Positions 24,401-36,265 of a DNA stretch of 64,000 nt are shown in pieces. The stretch comes from Casuarius casuarius (lineage: Eukaryota > Chordata > Aves > Casuariiformes > Casuariidae). The stretch is from the NCBI GenBank assembly GCA_003342895.1, contig PTFA01000055.1, positions 1,629,823-1,693,822 of the forward strand, read 5' to 3'. Within the stretch, counting starts at the first letter, position 1; every line of letters begins with the position of its first letter. The translations under genes were made by a program, and so were the position numbers. The notes below the pieces were generated by a model that was not told where the DNA came from, searched no databases, and saw nothing but the letters and a program-made list of their open reading frames with translations.

Positions 24401-26725
24401 CTCTCAGAGGCCAATAATATGAACCAGCAACTTATATGGTACCCAAGTTGTCGTATCAAAAAATATTAATATACATGATAAGCATTTAGGTTTTTCAGCC
24501 TAATGTCATGCATTTCTCCAATAACTTTGCAGGTCCATGTCTTTTAGTCTTAAACCACTTCATGCATAAACTAAACTACAAAATTTGGGCAAAAATTCCA
24601 AAAACATCACAAAAACTTGTCAACAATTCACATTAGACTTAAGGAACGTGTTATGTGGAAGGTTTGCTAAAATATGGCATTTAGTATAATAGTTTTCTCC
24701 AGGACAGGCAAGAGGCATGACTCATGCCCAGGTGTACGATTTGTTTCCCTCAGCTATGAACCCATGAGTGCCAAAACTCCTGTGATGTGACTAGAACATC
24801 CTATTTACATATAAATTTAAACAAAACACAGTCCTGCTACTTAGAGAAGCAAAGATAATATTTAGTCAAACACAGGTTTGAATTACTTTATAGAAGGAAA
24901 AAAATTAAGCTTTGTTCTCAGAAAAAACTAAGGGGTAATATAGTTCAAAAGGATACTTATCCATCATTACTATAGGACTGGAATCATTTAACTAATTGTT
25001 CAAAATTAACAAAATTCTGTTTTCATATATAATTTTGGAAATATCAAATAATTTTTTTTTTTGTTAATGCCAAGAGTACAGTATGTCCATATTTGCCACA
25101 GTTTATGATTTTTTTTTTTTTTATCACTGCCAATGGTACCCTCTCAAATACCACTTGGAAGCTGGAGGGAAGAGTTTATGTGAGTTATGTGTCACTTAAT
25201 ACATATCCAAAACAGGTTGCACAATTGTTCACGCCAGTAAATATTGTGTGAAATGCACAGTTGCAAATCTTACTTCTAACTATTTAAGCTTCTGTTTAAA
25301 TCTTCATTCAGGGCAGTATGAGGCTACCTTTTTCTTCCTTTTCAGTACTTCCTGGAGAACCAAATATAGCATTACTGAAAAATTTCATCTGATCCAACTC
25401 AAAGATGTCAAATTTGTTCATTGTCAAACTTGCCTCAAATCTCCATCAGGAGGACAAAGAATGCCACACACTTCTTGGTTCAAGACCGTCTAGCCTATGC
25501 ATGCTCTTACTGACCTCAAAATAGTCTTATTAACATGAAGCCCATCACTGCTTCATAAGGCAAACTGACATGTCTCTTACGTAACCAGAAAGATGATTGA
25601 CATATTAGCACATTTTTAAAAGATCTGGCTTTTCCTTAACTAGCTTGAGCATACTCACCATTTAAATCTCTCCCAGAAGGAAGATCCAGAAGAAATATAG
25701 CCTACAGATTTATGGGTTTTTGTAGTTTTTGGTTTTTTAAAACCAAAATATTTTTCAACCTGTTTAATTCTTTTTGTTACAAATGAAGTTATAAATCCTT
25801 TCTAAGATGTAACTATTTTTTGCATGTACATGTCTACATCCCCAGTGTGTCCACATTCACAGCCACATCCACACACATAAATACAGATGCTTCCTGTGGC
25901 CGTAACGTCAGTCACACATCAATAGTTACTTTGTATCGATACTGCTTATCTATAAAATGAGCAGCAATATAGATGCTAAAACAAAAACCTCCTCAAGATT
26001 CAAAAGTTCCAAGACTGGTACTTTCTAGATTTTTCAAGATCAGCAGATCACTGTCTGTTTTCCCTAGGATTTCAGGCAGAGTCCTTCTGCAATCATATAC
26101 AAAGCATGGCAGTAATGCATTGGCAGACTTTTTTCCTCAAGAAGAGGACTCCGAGACTGCTAGATCTGTTATATTCACTGCAGTAATTCAGTGACATTCT
26201 GAAAAAACAGCATAACAACCTGAAAAATGCTGAGGAATAAATTTTGGTCTGTGTATTCAATATATACAAAAACCAGAAATTACACAATTTATTGTATTTA
26301 CATTTTTCTTAATAAATTGCCTTTTATGAAAACTATCTCTGTCATCTCTTGCCTACCTTCCATTTTTTCCCAGGGAGATTAATCTGGGAATCAAGCCTTC
26401 AGGATTAGCTAATAGAGGTGCTGTCACCAACTTTGAATCTCCATCTACTCTGACATTTAAAACTGTTAAGAATAATATTTAGGTTGCAAGCACTTAGGAA
26501 TTATAAAAACACCATATTTACATTTGCCTGTGAAAAGTCAGTTTGATCTTCTTAGGCATGTATGTTCTACCGTCATCCTAAAAGGAACATGCAATTTAAA
26601 ACAAAGATCTCCTGTTCTGTTCAGGAGACACTTATAGATTATTTTAAAAGGAAGATAAAAATATAATTGCCATGCAATANGCTCTAACACTTCCAAAGGC
26701 TGAACTCTGAAACTTCAGTAGTTTG

Positions 26726-26738
26726 CAGCAGATGGCAC
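26726..26738 (+). promoter_or_regulatory. CTCF-like binding motif
   Basis: CAGCAGATGGCAC matches all positions of the CTCF core consensus CASYAGRKGGCRS on the plus strand. Confidence 0.35.
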
Positions 26739-27277
26739 ACCACACTGAACTGGACTTCATCTATGGCAGCAGTTCTCAGACTCCTCCCACCCTACTTTTT
26801 TCATTTTTCCTTTCAAAGGTACAAACACACAGTAAGTTCCCTAGGGCAGAGGAAAGAATAGTTGGCAGCAAGATGATCTAGTGGACTCCACTCTCCATCA
26901 CCCCGTCTCTGCCCTCTCTCAACCTCTGCTGGAGGAGGACTCCTAGACAGCTGGGACACCACCAAGCATCTAGTACCACAGTCCTCCTGGCTGAGGACTG
27001 CTACTAGTACCCAGGTAGCTTAGGGGTACCTTCATATTAGCTGGAGTTGCACCTTTGGCTACAATGCGGATAATCTCATATGGAAGGGTCTTTATGCATC
27101 TATCTCTTTGGCACCTAACACTAGTAGAAATATACAGAAAGAAATACATCTACTCCAGCTGTGTATTTCTGTCTAGCCCTTCTGCTAATAGGCTCGCAAA
27201 AGCTTGGAATCAGTTTTTGCCTTTCAAAGGATCAAAGCCTTTTCTGCCTAAAATCAAAAATCAAAACCTTTCTTTTT

Positions 27278-27316
27278 GGGGGAGGGGAGGGGGGAGGGAG
27301 AGGAGAGGGAGGGAGA
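27278..27316 (+). repeat. G-rich purine tract, quadruplex-forming type
   Basis: Pure purine stretch with G-runs of 5, 4, 6 and 3 separated by single As, followed by further GGG runs. This easily meets the G3+N1-7 quadruplex rule on the plus strand, which is the template strand for ARL15. Confidence 0.9.
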
Positions 27317-29684
27317 TTCAGAAAATGTGGGTATTATACTTTCTGCTGATAAATTAGGCTACCGTACTCCATCCTTTGGGTTACTCTGAAGAAAACAGCC
27401 TGAAGAAAACAGAGTTTCAAGTTTTGTTGGAAACAAGTTTGCTAAAAACACTGCACTTTTCTTGCCACAAAAAACAGCAAGAAGGTTTTTCTTGCTTACC
27501 CTTTTGCAGCTTGCACTTTGACAGCTGTTCATGTGGCACCTATTTGTTTTGAATCGGATACGCAATGGGTTGTCACACAGTAAAAGACTAACGATGGAAA
27601 AGGAAGAATGTTTCCAAAGAGCAGGGTAAAGATCACTATTGCTGAACACTTATCTGAGTTTCCTCAGGACTCAAGCTCATATGATCAGTAAACAGGCGTA
27701 AGTGATCCCTCTTATCTACGAAATGAGGAAACCATGTGAAAAAGCCAGGGCTTAGACACCATTTGAACAGAATGCTAAGCATGACTGATAGCAAACAGAT
27801 CTATCTTTAATACTTTTGGAAGCTGAATGTCTCTGCGCAACTCACAGCTTGTATAGCTCATCAGGGTCATCTAAAAATTTCATCTGTTAAGATGTTCGGT
27901 AAGCTGTTAGATGCAGATATGTCTCAGATGGCATTACATGCACTCCATGACCAGATTTTGTAGAGGTGTCAACTGCCTTTTAGACAAATACAGTAAGGAG
28001 ATTTTATTGCTTTGTTTTAGTATGTCCCTGTAAGGATGACTTAGGCTGGTATTTACGTGTGGGATCAGTTTTCTGATGACTAAACAGATGAGATGTTAGT
28101 TGCTCTGCCAGGCTATGTTGTTGGAAGGTTGTTCAGTACTTCCCTCTTTCCCTATAGAGCAAGGGAGGAGGGCGGTTTTCCTGTAAAAAATTTAAACATT
28201 AAATTCTAATTAATAAGCCAACATAATTTTCTTCTTCCTTCCTCATTTTTTCTGAAGGCAGATGCTACCTGACATCTGTTGAAATCTTCTCCAGGGGTTC
28301 ATATTTTCCATTCAATTTGGCTTGCATGACAGCGTGACTCTCCTCCTACTCTTTTGTCCTTTGTTCTTCACTTCCAAATTAAAGGCAAAATACACATGCT
28401 GTATTTTACCAGCCCTATTTAAAGTTATTTGCTCTGGAGTTCTCACCTAGACAATTAGTTTAGATGGTCTAAGAGTGTGAATTCATTATGCTGGTCANGA
28501 AGCTTAAGGATAAGCAGTAGTGGGGAGGACAGTTCTTTTATCTCTCTTTTCCTAGGAATGCTCAACTGAATGGAAATTTGAGCAATCCAGATATTAACCA
28601 CTCTGTTCTCACTAAGCAGTTAACATATTTTGTCTTAAAAGAAATTTAAAAGATGACTAGACAACATGTTGATTCTCTATGCTTGTGGAAAAGGTCTTTG
28701 GGTAGATTAAAAAAAAACTTGAACATATGACAATATAGGACATAAAACAGAGAAAGCTACTAAATGCTGTAACATGCTGTTAGTATTTTTAAACTTGGTA
28801 AGGAAAAACAGCTATCCACATCCAAAATCATTCATTTAAATTTCACTAGGCTCTGTAGGAAGCAACAGGCATCTCAACAGTAGTTTCTAAGCCTACATTT
28901 ACAAGGTGGCAAATTTAAACTACAAAATAATTTGTTTTGCCTTTTTTTTTTAACTGTAAATTTTTAGATGGCCTCTGGAATGGGTCTGTAATCTTGATTT
29001 AGACCTGAATAAGTAGCCTACTTAGCATTCCATTTACTGCATTGTAAAAGTGAATGACTGAACAAACATACTGATAAATGATAGTTTCAGGCATTGTGTA
29101 TCCAGGTTGGAAGAGACACTTGTTAGAATCAAAGAAAAAGCTTCACCTTGTCACTGGCCCTTCATTATCTCTCTTGAGAACAGTCCTCAGCATTCAGTAT
29201 CACATACTTCTTTCAGCAAAACCCTATTAGATGCTTTTGAACAGTAACTGTTAGCGTGTACCTTATTTTTCCAGTCTTTCCCCACTTTCCGTTAAATTCA
29301 TCACCCACAATTTCATCCCTATTTCCCAGAGATTGCTGCACTGTAACAGGAAACAATCAAGTCTGTAATTTCTTCCTATACCATTACTAAGTTAAGTTGA
29401 GTAATACAGAAATATTTCAACCTATACTGATAAGAATACATTGTGAAAGCATGTGGGCTAAGGCATGACACATCCTCACAATAATCTAAATCACATATAC
29501 TCTTTTATGGATTAAGAGTTTGGAAGAAAATGGTATCTTTTTTATTTCTCCGAGAGGAGGAAGGGATTATTGGTATATCAAAATAGAAACTTGGAGAATG
29601 AGAAGTTAAACATGATCAGTAAATAAAGCAAGAGCTGCTTTTCAAATAATTCAAGCATGTCTGTGTTTGATTTGAAAGAAATTA

Positions 29685-29715
29685 TATGTACATACATACA
29701 TACACACATACGCAC
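29685..29715. repeat. TACA-type microsatellite
   Basis: Short imperfect array of TACA and CACA units (GTACATACATACATACACAC) in intron 3. Confidence 0.85.
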
Positions 29716-31594
29716 TTTTACTGATTCAGGATATAATTCTATCCTTTTAAACAAAGCTTTTAACATTTGTGAAATTGGATAAAAACATGATTTCTTGTAG
29801 GAAGCTAGCCTTGCTTATAAAACAAAAACATTAATCCACAAAAAGTACTAAGGTATAAGTCACCACCACCACAGGAATTCATTTTTGGTTTTAATATTTT
29901 GATATCCTGTACTTGAAAGTAAAACTTTTGCTAAAGAGCACAGCAAATTTTATTCCATGTCCCTAGTTAATTCTAAAGACTGATGAAGAGATAATCAGGC
30001 CAGAAACGGACAATGAAAAAGAGACTGTTTTCTATATGCTTTGCATGAAATTTTTTAATCCCTACAGAAATGAAGAAACAAAGCCCTGGCTTCATTAGCA
30101 GCTCCAGAAGGCAACCAGCACAGTAAAAAATAGCACCATCTTCAACCTCAAGGAAGGATACTACTTCAGCCAAAGAAAAAGAATACTACGCAGTCAGCAT
30201 GTGTTTCCCATAACTGCTTGGCTGCTGAAGGTAAGAACCTAAAAAAGTATTAGTTTTGTTGCAAGTTCTTTAACCACTGGCCATGAAAGCTTTGCTGTAT
30301 AAAGACGTATGAATTTTGCAAATTTCAGGTACCTAAACCTAAACGGTAGTTTTAAAATAGGGTATCAAAATTAAAACTAAATAGAACTTTACCTTTTGAA
30401 TAACATATAGCAATGAATAGTGATCGTTAAAAACAGATGCCTTTCTACCATCCTCCAAGTTTCTAAGAACAAATGCCTGGAGAAGACCTCCATAGTAGAG
30501 AAAACAGAACTTAGGTAACAACACTAACAACTGAAGGCAAAAAACAGGAATAAGAACAAAACCATAGGCCTCTCTTCCTCAACATCAGAATCAGAAACCC
30601 CAAAATAAAATTTAGCAGTGAAGCCGAATGGAAAAATTATTAAATGTCAGATTCATTTCTAAATTTTCAGAGAGCACCAGAGAAACCAGGCACACTCCAG
30701 AAAGCTCAGGCTTTACCTTGATCACATAGCAACACTTCTCTCAATGAGAGGATTAAATACTGAACAAGTTGGGAAACTTTTGGAAGTCTGGTTTAGCTCT
30801 CTTACTTAGGCAAGTAAAAGCCTATCAAAACTAGCATTTTTCTCCAACAGCATCTCATAGAAAAAACAGATTACACCGTCTCTAAGGACNGACATGCAAA
30901 CGTTCATAGTTAAAGGGAAAAAAAAAGAAAACAGCAGAGGAAATCAAGTATTCTGGATTCCTTCAGGACATCCTGTCATGAGACATCAAAGCACTTCACT
31001 GAGACAATGTTTCTCAAGACACACATACACGCATAAAATAAACGTTATATGATAAGCCTAAACTCAGTCTAAGGAACAGACTCTAAAGAGAATCTGCTAT
31101 GGAATACTCAGACTCAGTTGTTGATACTAAAACTGCATTTATTTATCCTCATTATACATTTAATAGCAGAGATAGCAAAATGTATAAATTGGGCTGCAAA
31201 AGATTTGTCCTATTTCAAAAAACAAAAAATCACTTAAGTGCATGTAACATACTTAAACAAAACCACCACTATATCTGTGCTGTGCTCCATTTACTAAAGA
31301 AAACTTCCACTTTCTTTATAGGATACATGAGCAAACAAGCATACACGTGGACCAATAGCAGTAAAGAGGAAACACTCTCCTTTTAATGCATGCTTACCTG
31401 GAAGCTTTCTGAAAAACGGTCTCAGATAAGACAGCCATCATAAAACTTGATTTTACAGCAAAGCTTCCTTTGAGAACCAAGATAATTTCTTCCTCAGAGC
31501 ACTTAAGACAAGTTTCAGCCTTGCTGAAAATCTAATGAACATCCTCATGATTCATTCTACTGTATTTATGCAGAATGTAACATCTACAGAAGTT

Positions 31595-31659
31595 ATAAAA
31601 TATATAATATAAATAATATAAAATATTATAAAAATATAATATAAATAATATAAATATAA
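31595..31659. repeat. AT-only degenerate repeat
   Basis: About 65 bp made only of A and T in irregular TATAATATAAA units. Confidence 0.85.
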
Positions 31660-32535
31660 AGAGGATCTATATGGTTCTTTAATTAGAAGAATACTAGATG
31701 AAACTAGATTCCACAAGAACACCCAATAGGAGAGTATTTTCACCCTCTCCTTTTAACAGTTACCTCTTGACCACTTAAGACTCAGGGTCTGACACTAGCT
31801 AATCAAACAGCCTCACAACAGAGGAATAAGAAGCTAACCAGCATGTCTGTATTTTGAGAGGCAGAAGATTTATGTAGGGATTTTTTGCTTACATAGCTGT
31901 TTCTCATTTTGTGTGTGCACATCTTTCACAGCAATTTGAAGGAGAAACAGAGCCATAGTATTTGGCAACCAAATAGCTTACCTGAGCAAAGACAGATTAA
32001 AAAAAAAAGACCACCACACCCAACTCTCCTAAACCCAATAAATACAACAGGATAATAGATTTCAATAAATATATAACCCATTGGAAGATGACTACCCTTG
32101 CAACACTTTTAGTGGTGCAGCAAATGCATTGGTTCTGCCAGAAATACTTCCATACTCACATAGTTCGCTGAGCAGTTGCTCATAAGTAAAAGCTCACACG
32201 TACAATAAGTACAGGGAACACTTTCCTGAGCTGCCGTATGAGCCATACTACAGTTATAGCCTCACTCTGCATTTTTTGCATGGCTTAACCTCTGCAATCC
32301 AAGAAATAACTAAGAAGATACACAACACTATCTGCCTTCCACTCCTCCAACTTTTTACTTTTTTTTTTTTAAATCAGTATTTGCTCCATTTTTCGCAACT
32401 TTAACCACTGTGTTATAACTCAAATTTTAAATAAACTGAAGCCACACTGATTGATCATTTTTATATTCAAAAGAATGAACAGTTTGATGAGTATAACTTC
32501 TTATAATCAAATGAATAAATGATTAAGTGTTATAC

Positions 32536-32595
32536 CTCCAAGTTCTTTTACATTCAAGATGGCATTCTGGAATGGCACTGCTTTTATGCTAAAAC
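32536..32595 (-). CDS. ARL15: ARL15 coding exon 3 (residues 65-85)
   Basis: This 60-nt exon supplies the last two bases of Gly65, 19 full codons (residues 66-84) and the first base of Gly85. It encodes the end of switch I (GFSIK), the interswitch strands and the start of switch II (KELGG). The acceptor is a T-rich tract ending in TTTAG and the donor is GAG followed by gtataac. Phases fit exons 2 and 4 exactly, giving an open frame across all three. In ordinary ARF proteins the equivalent of residues 81-86 reads as a DxGGQ motif. Here it is K-E-L-G-G-A, so the usual aspartate and catalytic glutamine are both absent, as in ARL15 of other vertebrates. A second AG lies 7 nt inside the exon (GTTTTAG); its use would break the frame. 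It was too short to stand out as an open reading frame and was found by searching for the conserved peptide. Confidence 0.96.
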
Positions 32596-35128
32596 CTAAA
32601 AACAAAAATAAAGAATATTAGTAAGTTATTTGTTAAAGAGGACATTTGAAATCAGCTGCATACATTCAGAAAAGTCCACCTTATTCACCAGAATTTTGCA
32701 TGGAAAATTCTCAGCCTAAATAAGATGATTAAAAGTATCAGTTATAAGAGGAAAGAAAAGATCAGTAAGAACTATGAAATTAGCAAAGACACTTTTTAAT
32801 AGCTGCAATATATTAAATTCAGCATAAAACTTACATCCAAGTCATCCACCACTTGGCAGGGATTTATTATTAAGTACATCTTTATAAAAATCACCTTTTA
32901 ATACGTCTGGAACTGAAGTTTAGATTTCAAATTATCAGTAATATGAAGTGATCCTTCCACAATTTTTTTAGGAGACACGGAAGACAATGTACAACTCTAA
33001 TTACTGCTTTCTTATATTTAAACTTCACAGTTTTGGGTTACAATTAGAGTATTAAGCATGTCTATACATATTAACAGAAAGAACTTTTTACAGACCTGAG
33101 TGGTATGTACAAAAATGGTTACAAGCACATTAAAAATATCTATGGATCCTCTATTATCCTTTTATATCTTAAAACAAAAAACTTCATAAAACACTTTATT
33201 TTCCTATAATTGAAGAGTGTGTCACTGAAGTGCATCATTCCAGGTTTACTAGTTGTCAGTTAACAGAAACAAGGGATTTGTTCACCCATATCAGACCAAT
33301 ATCATATTCTAATACTCTGACTCCAACCCTGGTCAGTACTAGATGCTGCAGAGGAAAGTACAAGAAAATCTGGAGGGAATAATTATGCAATAGCTTGTTT
33401 GTTATTTTCTTAAAAATAAATCCTAGAAAGAAGTAAAAACTGAGATGGACTTGAGTGGCACTGATGAGAAAAGCAAAAATATAGGTTATACTTTGAAAAC
33501 TGAGTGGAGAAGCTGCCACATTGAATTCTTGGATTTCTAATTATATCTTTTAATATAGCATTTACTGGTACATATAGGTAGATTTACTATGATAAACTGA
33601 ATGACTTAAATATGTGTCATTTTGATTTGGATGCTGCCTAATTTTCTCCAAAGTCCATTTTCATTGCTCAAGTTGCCTAACTACACAATAGTATTTTGTT
33701 GCATCTAGAAACATAAGAAATGTAATTTGGAAAAAAATCATATTTACATTGTTGCTTTTGAGAGCTACATTGCTATTTATATTACTGTTACTAAATCTTT
33801 CAGGGTCCAAAGCGTTAAAGTTTAATTTGCACTAATTTCATTTGAACTTTAAAGATAAAGCTAAGGAGGAAAAAAAGACTGAATTGCTCAGTGATTTCCT
33901 TCTAACCTTTCAAGTTTGGCATTGACATCTTCGCCACACAAAGACGTTTCAGATCTCTTTAGAATTCCTCATAACACAAGTGTGAAGGCAGTGAACTCAA
34001 TGGGTTAATTACGCACTGCAGAAGAAACAGTNTTTTCTTGTACCTGTTTTACATTGTTGACTTACAGTTTTATTTAATAGCCTTATGTTCTTGTAATTTA
34101 AACAAAGACACTGAAAACCAGTTAGGGTTGNTAAGGGACAATCATATAAAATTCAAGCCCACGAACCGTAAGTACAGTATAAAGCCATATAACCATATAT
34201 ACAAGTTACTCGCACAACACCCATTATTTTTTCCCTCAGCAAATCAACCATACTAAAATCACTGTAGCCACACAAACAGATTTCTTCCATCTCTATGACC
34301 TAGTCTGTCCTCTTTCTAAACTTCGCAGCCACGTATTCCTTTTTCTCATGCTACAGTTTTTTTTGGTTTTTGGTTTTTTTTTNGGGGGGGGAAGAAGAGG
34401 CAGAGGGCAGTGTCAAAGTACTCTTTCAATATTAGGCATTCTAGTTCACCCATATCAGTATGCACACAAGTTTTTTGCACTTAGGTGCCTTTAGTTGTGG
34501 TTGTGTCCATTTTTATTTATCTTCTTAATACCACCATAACCTTTTGTAAATTTATTCTCTGATCTCAGTCTGNCCTTACTATGTAAACAAGTCTCTTTGT
34601 TGGTCTAAAAGAAAGGATTATCACCAGAAATAAACATTTACATTACATTTATTCTTTTGGTTGCTAGCATAGACCACAAAGCAGTACTGACCAAGTATGA
34701 GAAGAAATAAATCCTAATGTAAGTTGCATAGTTTCACTATCCTATGCTGTTTTATATCACATTTCCTCCTCTTTTCCATTTCTGTAACAAGACTGTTTAA
34801 AAAACAAAAAGAAAAAAGAAACCTCTGACGTCCATGGTAAACTGATACAGTTCACTTCCAAGGGTTCTACTTTATTACACCACAATGTATGTTATGACTT
34901 TCAACATACAGTAAACTGTACGCTTTCATGAACATTCCCCATTGCATTACCAAACTCTGAACAAGTAAGTAGAGTTAACTTCAAATCAAAACAATCAATT
35001 ATTTATTTTTAAAAAATACAAAGATACAAAGCTGAAGTTCTCCATTGCATATGCTATGTGTTTTTAAAGTTACCCATAAGCAGTGTTACAGCGCACTATG
35101 GAATAAAGGCAGTATCCTTCCTACCTAC
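32596..35128 (-). other. ARL15: ARL15 intron 2
   Basis: This is a 2,533-bp GT-AG intron between the P-loop exon and the switch exon. It is AT-rich and I recognise no mobile element in it. There is a mixed T/G homopolymer with an ambiguous base near 34360-34390. Open frames inside it (for example 33256-33519 and 34038-34256) resemble no protein I know. Confidence 0.9.
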
Positions 35129-35273
35129 CTGTGGTAGACACTATATTCTCTGCACTTTCACTGCAAAGCTGTGACAGAAGACTTGTCTTGCCAGAACCAG
35201 TGAGGCCTATGCAAACCAAGTCATATTCGGGTCGTGGTGGTGGCGGTCCCTTGCAGCAAAGTGCTCTAAAACA
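35129..35273 (-). CDS. ARL15: ARL15 coding exon 2 (residues 17-65)
   Basis: ARL15 is an ARF-like small GTPase of the Golgi and plasma membrane, linked to CNNM magnesium transport regulators and metabolic traits. On the minus strand this 145-nt exon follows a polypyrimidine tract ending in CAG and starts in phase 0 with Cys17. It encodes 48 codons plus the first base of Gly65. Visible motifs are Cys17, Cys22 and Cys23 (the proposed palmitoylation sites in this family), a proline run (residues 26-29), and the P-loop GLTGSGKT at 39-46 with Lys45 and Thr46 for phosphate and magnesium binding. It ends in STT of switch I. The donor is CAG followed by GTAGGTAGG, a tandem donor whose second site lies 4 nt downstream and would shift the frame. 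The length and phases match the five-exon human gene as I remember it. Identity is essentially certain from near-identity to the human protein; the exon number assumes the human structure. Confidence 0.97.
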
Positions 35274-36216
35274 CTGCCAGAAAAAAAACAAAATAAAAGG
35301 AAGAAGTTACTTTTTTTGCATATCTTTCTCTCGCAAGATTCCAAAAGTCAAGTTTATAAATTTAAAGGTGCTAGAGAGAAGCAAAATACCATTCCAACTT
35401 ACCATTTTGGCACTATCAGCAACTAACAGAGCAAGATCAACTCAACCACAACTTATAACAGCTTTATAAGATAGCATAAATGTACCAGTTAACTTTTCAC
35501 CTAAGCCTCATATAGCCGGATTGAGGAAAGCAACTTAAATTTCCTGAATAGCATAAATAGTGCACATATGGTGAGACAGGTGCATGCTCCACTCAGTCAG
35601 GTGGTTGGGTGTTTCATGTGTTTGCTTCCAGAAACAGAACTGGCAGAAAACCTCTGTGCTAGTCCAAGGCAATACCTGGCCTGAGCATCAAAGCAGCTTC
35701 TGAAAAGCTGCTGGCCAGGCACTCCCTGCTGTCACAGGCAAGAATCAGAGAATTTCACTCCACTGATTTCAGCCTCCTTCCTAGGCTTTGTCACATGTTC
35801 TGAAGGAAAGCACTCATCCTACCTTTTAACATCAACTGCTAAGAGTACAGCTTTTAAAGAAATATATTTTGCTGGACATAGCTTTAGTCATAAAAATGCA
35901 GATACCATTTCACTATGTCTCTTGCTGTTCCCTAGAGAAACATGAATTAATCACAACATAAAGCATAAAAATCACTTACACAAAACCTTCTTCATCGTTA
36001 TGCTCATGGCTCTTAAAAAGTATGGCCAAAATAGGCCAAGCCCATCCAACAGGTCCCTTAAGCCCTTAGGAAGGTTCATTAGACCCTTCTTTGTATGTTA
36101 TATGCAAAACTTTTACATGAAAATCTAGAAGATTACTATTCCGGGAAAGCTAGCAAGTTCACATTTGAAGTATGGGGTTTAATCACCTGCTAAAGTCTGT
36201 AAGATACATTTCAATC

Positions 36217-36233
36217 TGCATACACACACACAC

Positions 36234-36260
<27 letters not shown>
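36217..36260. repeat. (AC)6(GT)13 palindromic microsatellite
   Basis: An AC run at 36222-36233 meets a GT run at 36234-36259, forming a perfect inverted repeat with a 12-nt arm. The whole 44 nt alternates purine and pyrimidine. Confidence 0.95.

Positions 36261-36265
<5 letters not shown>

Larger units (their letters stand above)
21473..32535 (-). other. ARL15: ARL15 intron 3
   Basis: This is an 11,063-bp GT-AG intron between exons 3 and 4. Contents I can point to are a G-rich quadruplex-type tract at 27278-27316, a CTCF-like motif at 26726-26738, a TACA-rich microsatellite near 29685-29715 and an AT-rich repeat at 31595-31659. I see no coding exon and no clear interspersed repeat in the remainder. 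The 138-codon frame at 23507-23923 has no recognisable domain. Confidence 0.9.

Noticed and set aside
29100..29125. GGTTGGAAGAGAC, similar to the reverse complement of a CR1 3' end
   Set aside because: Only about 13 bases match and no tail repeat follows.
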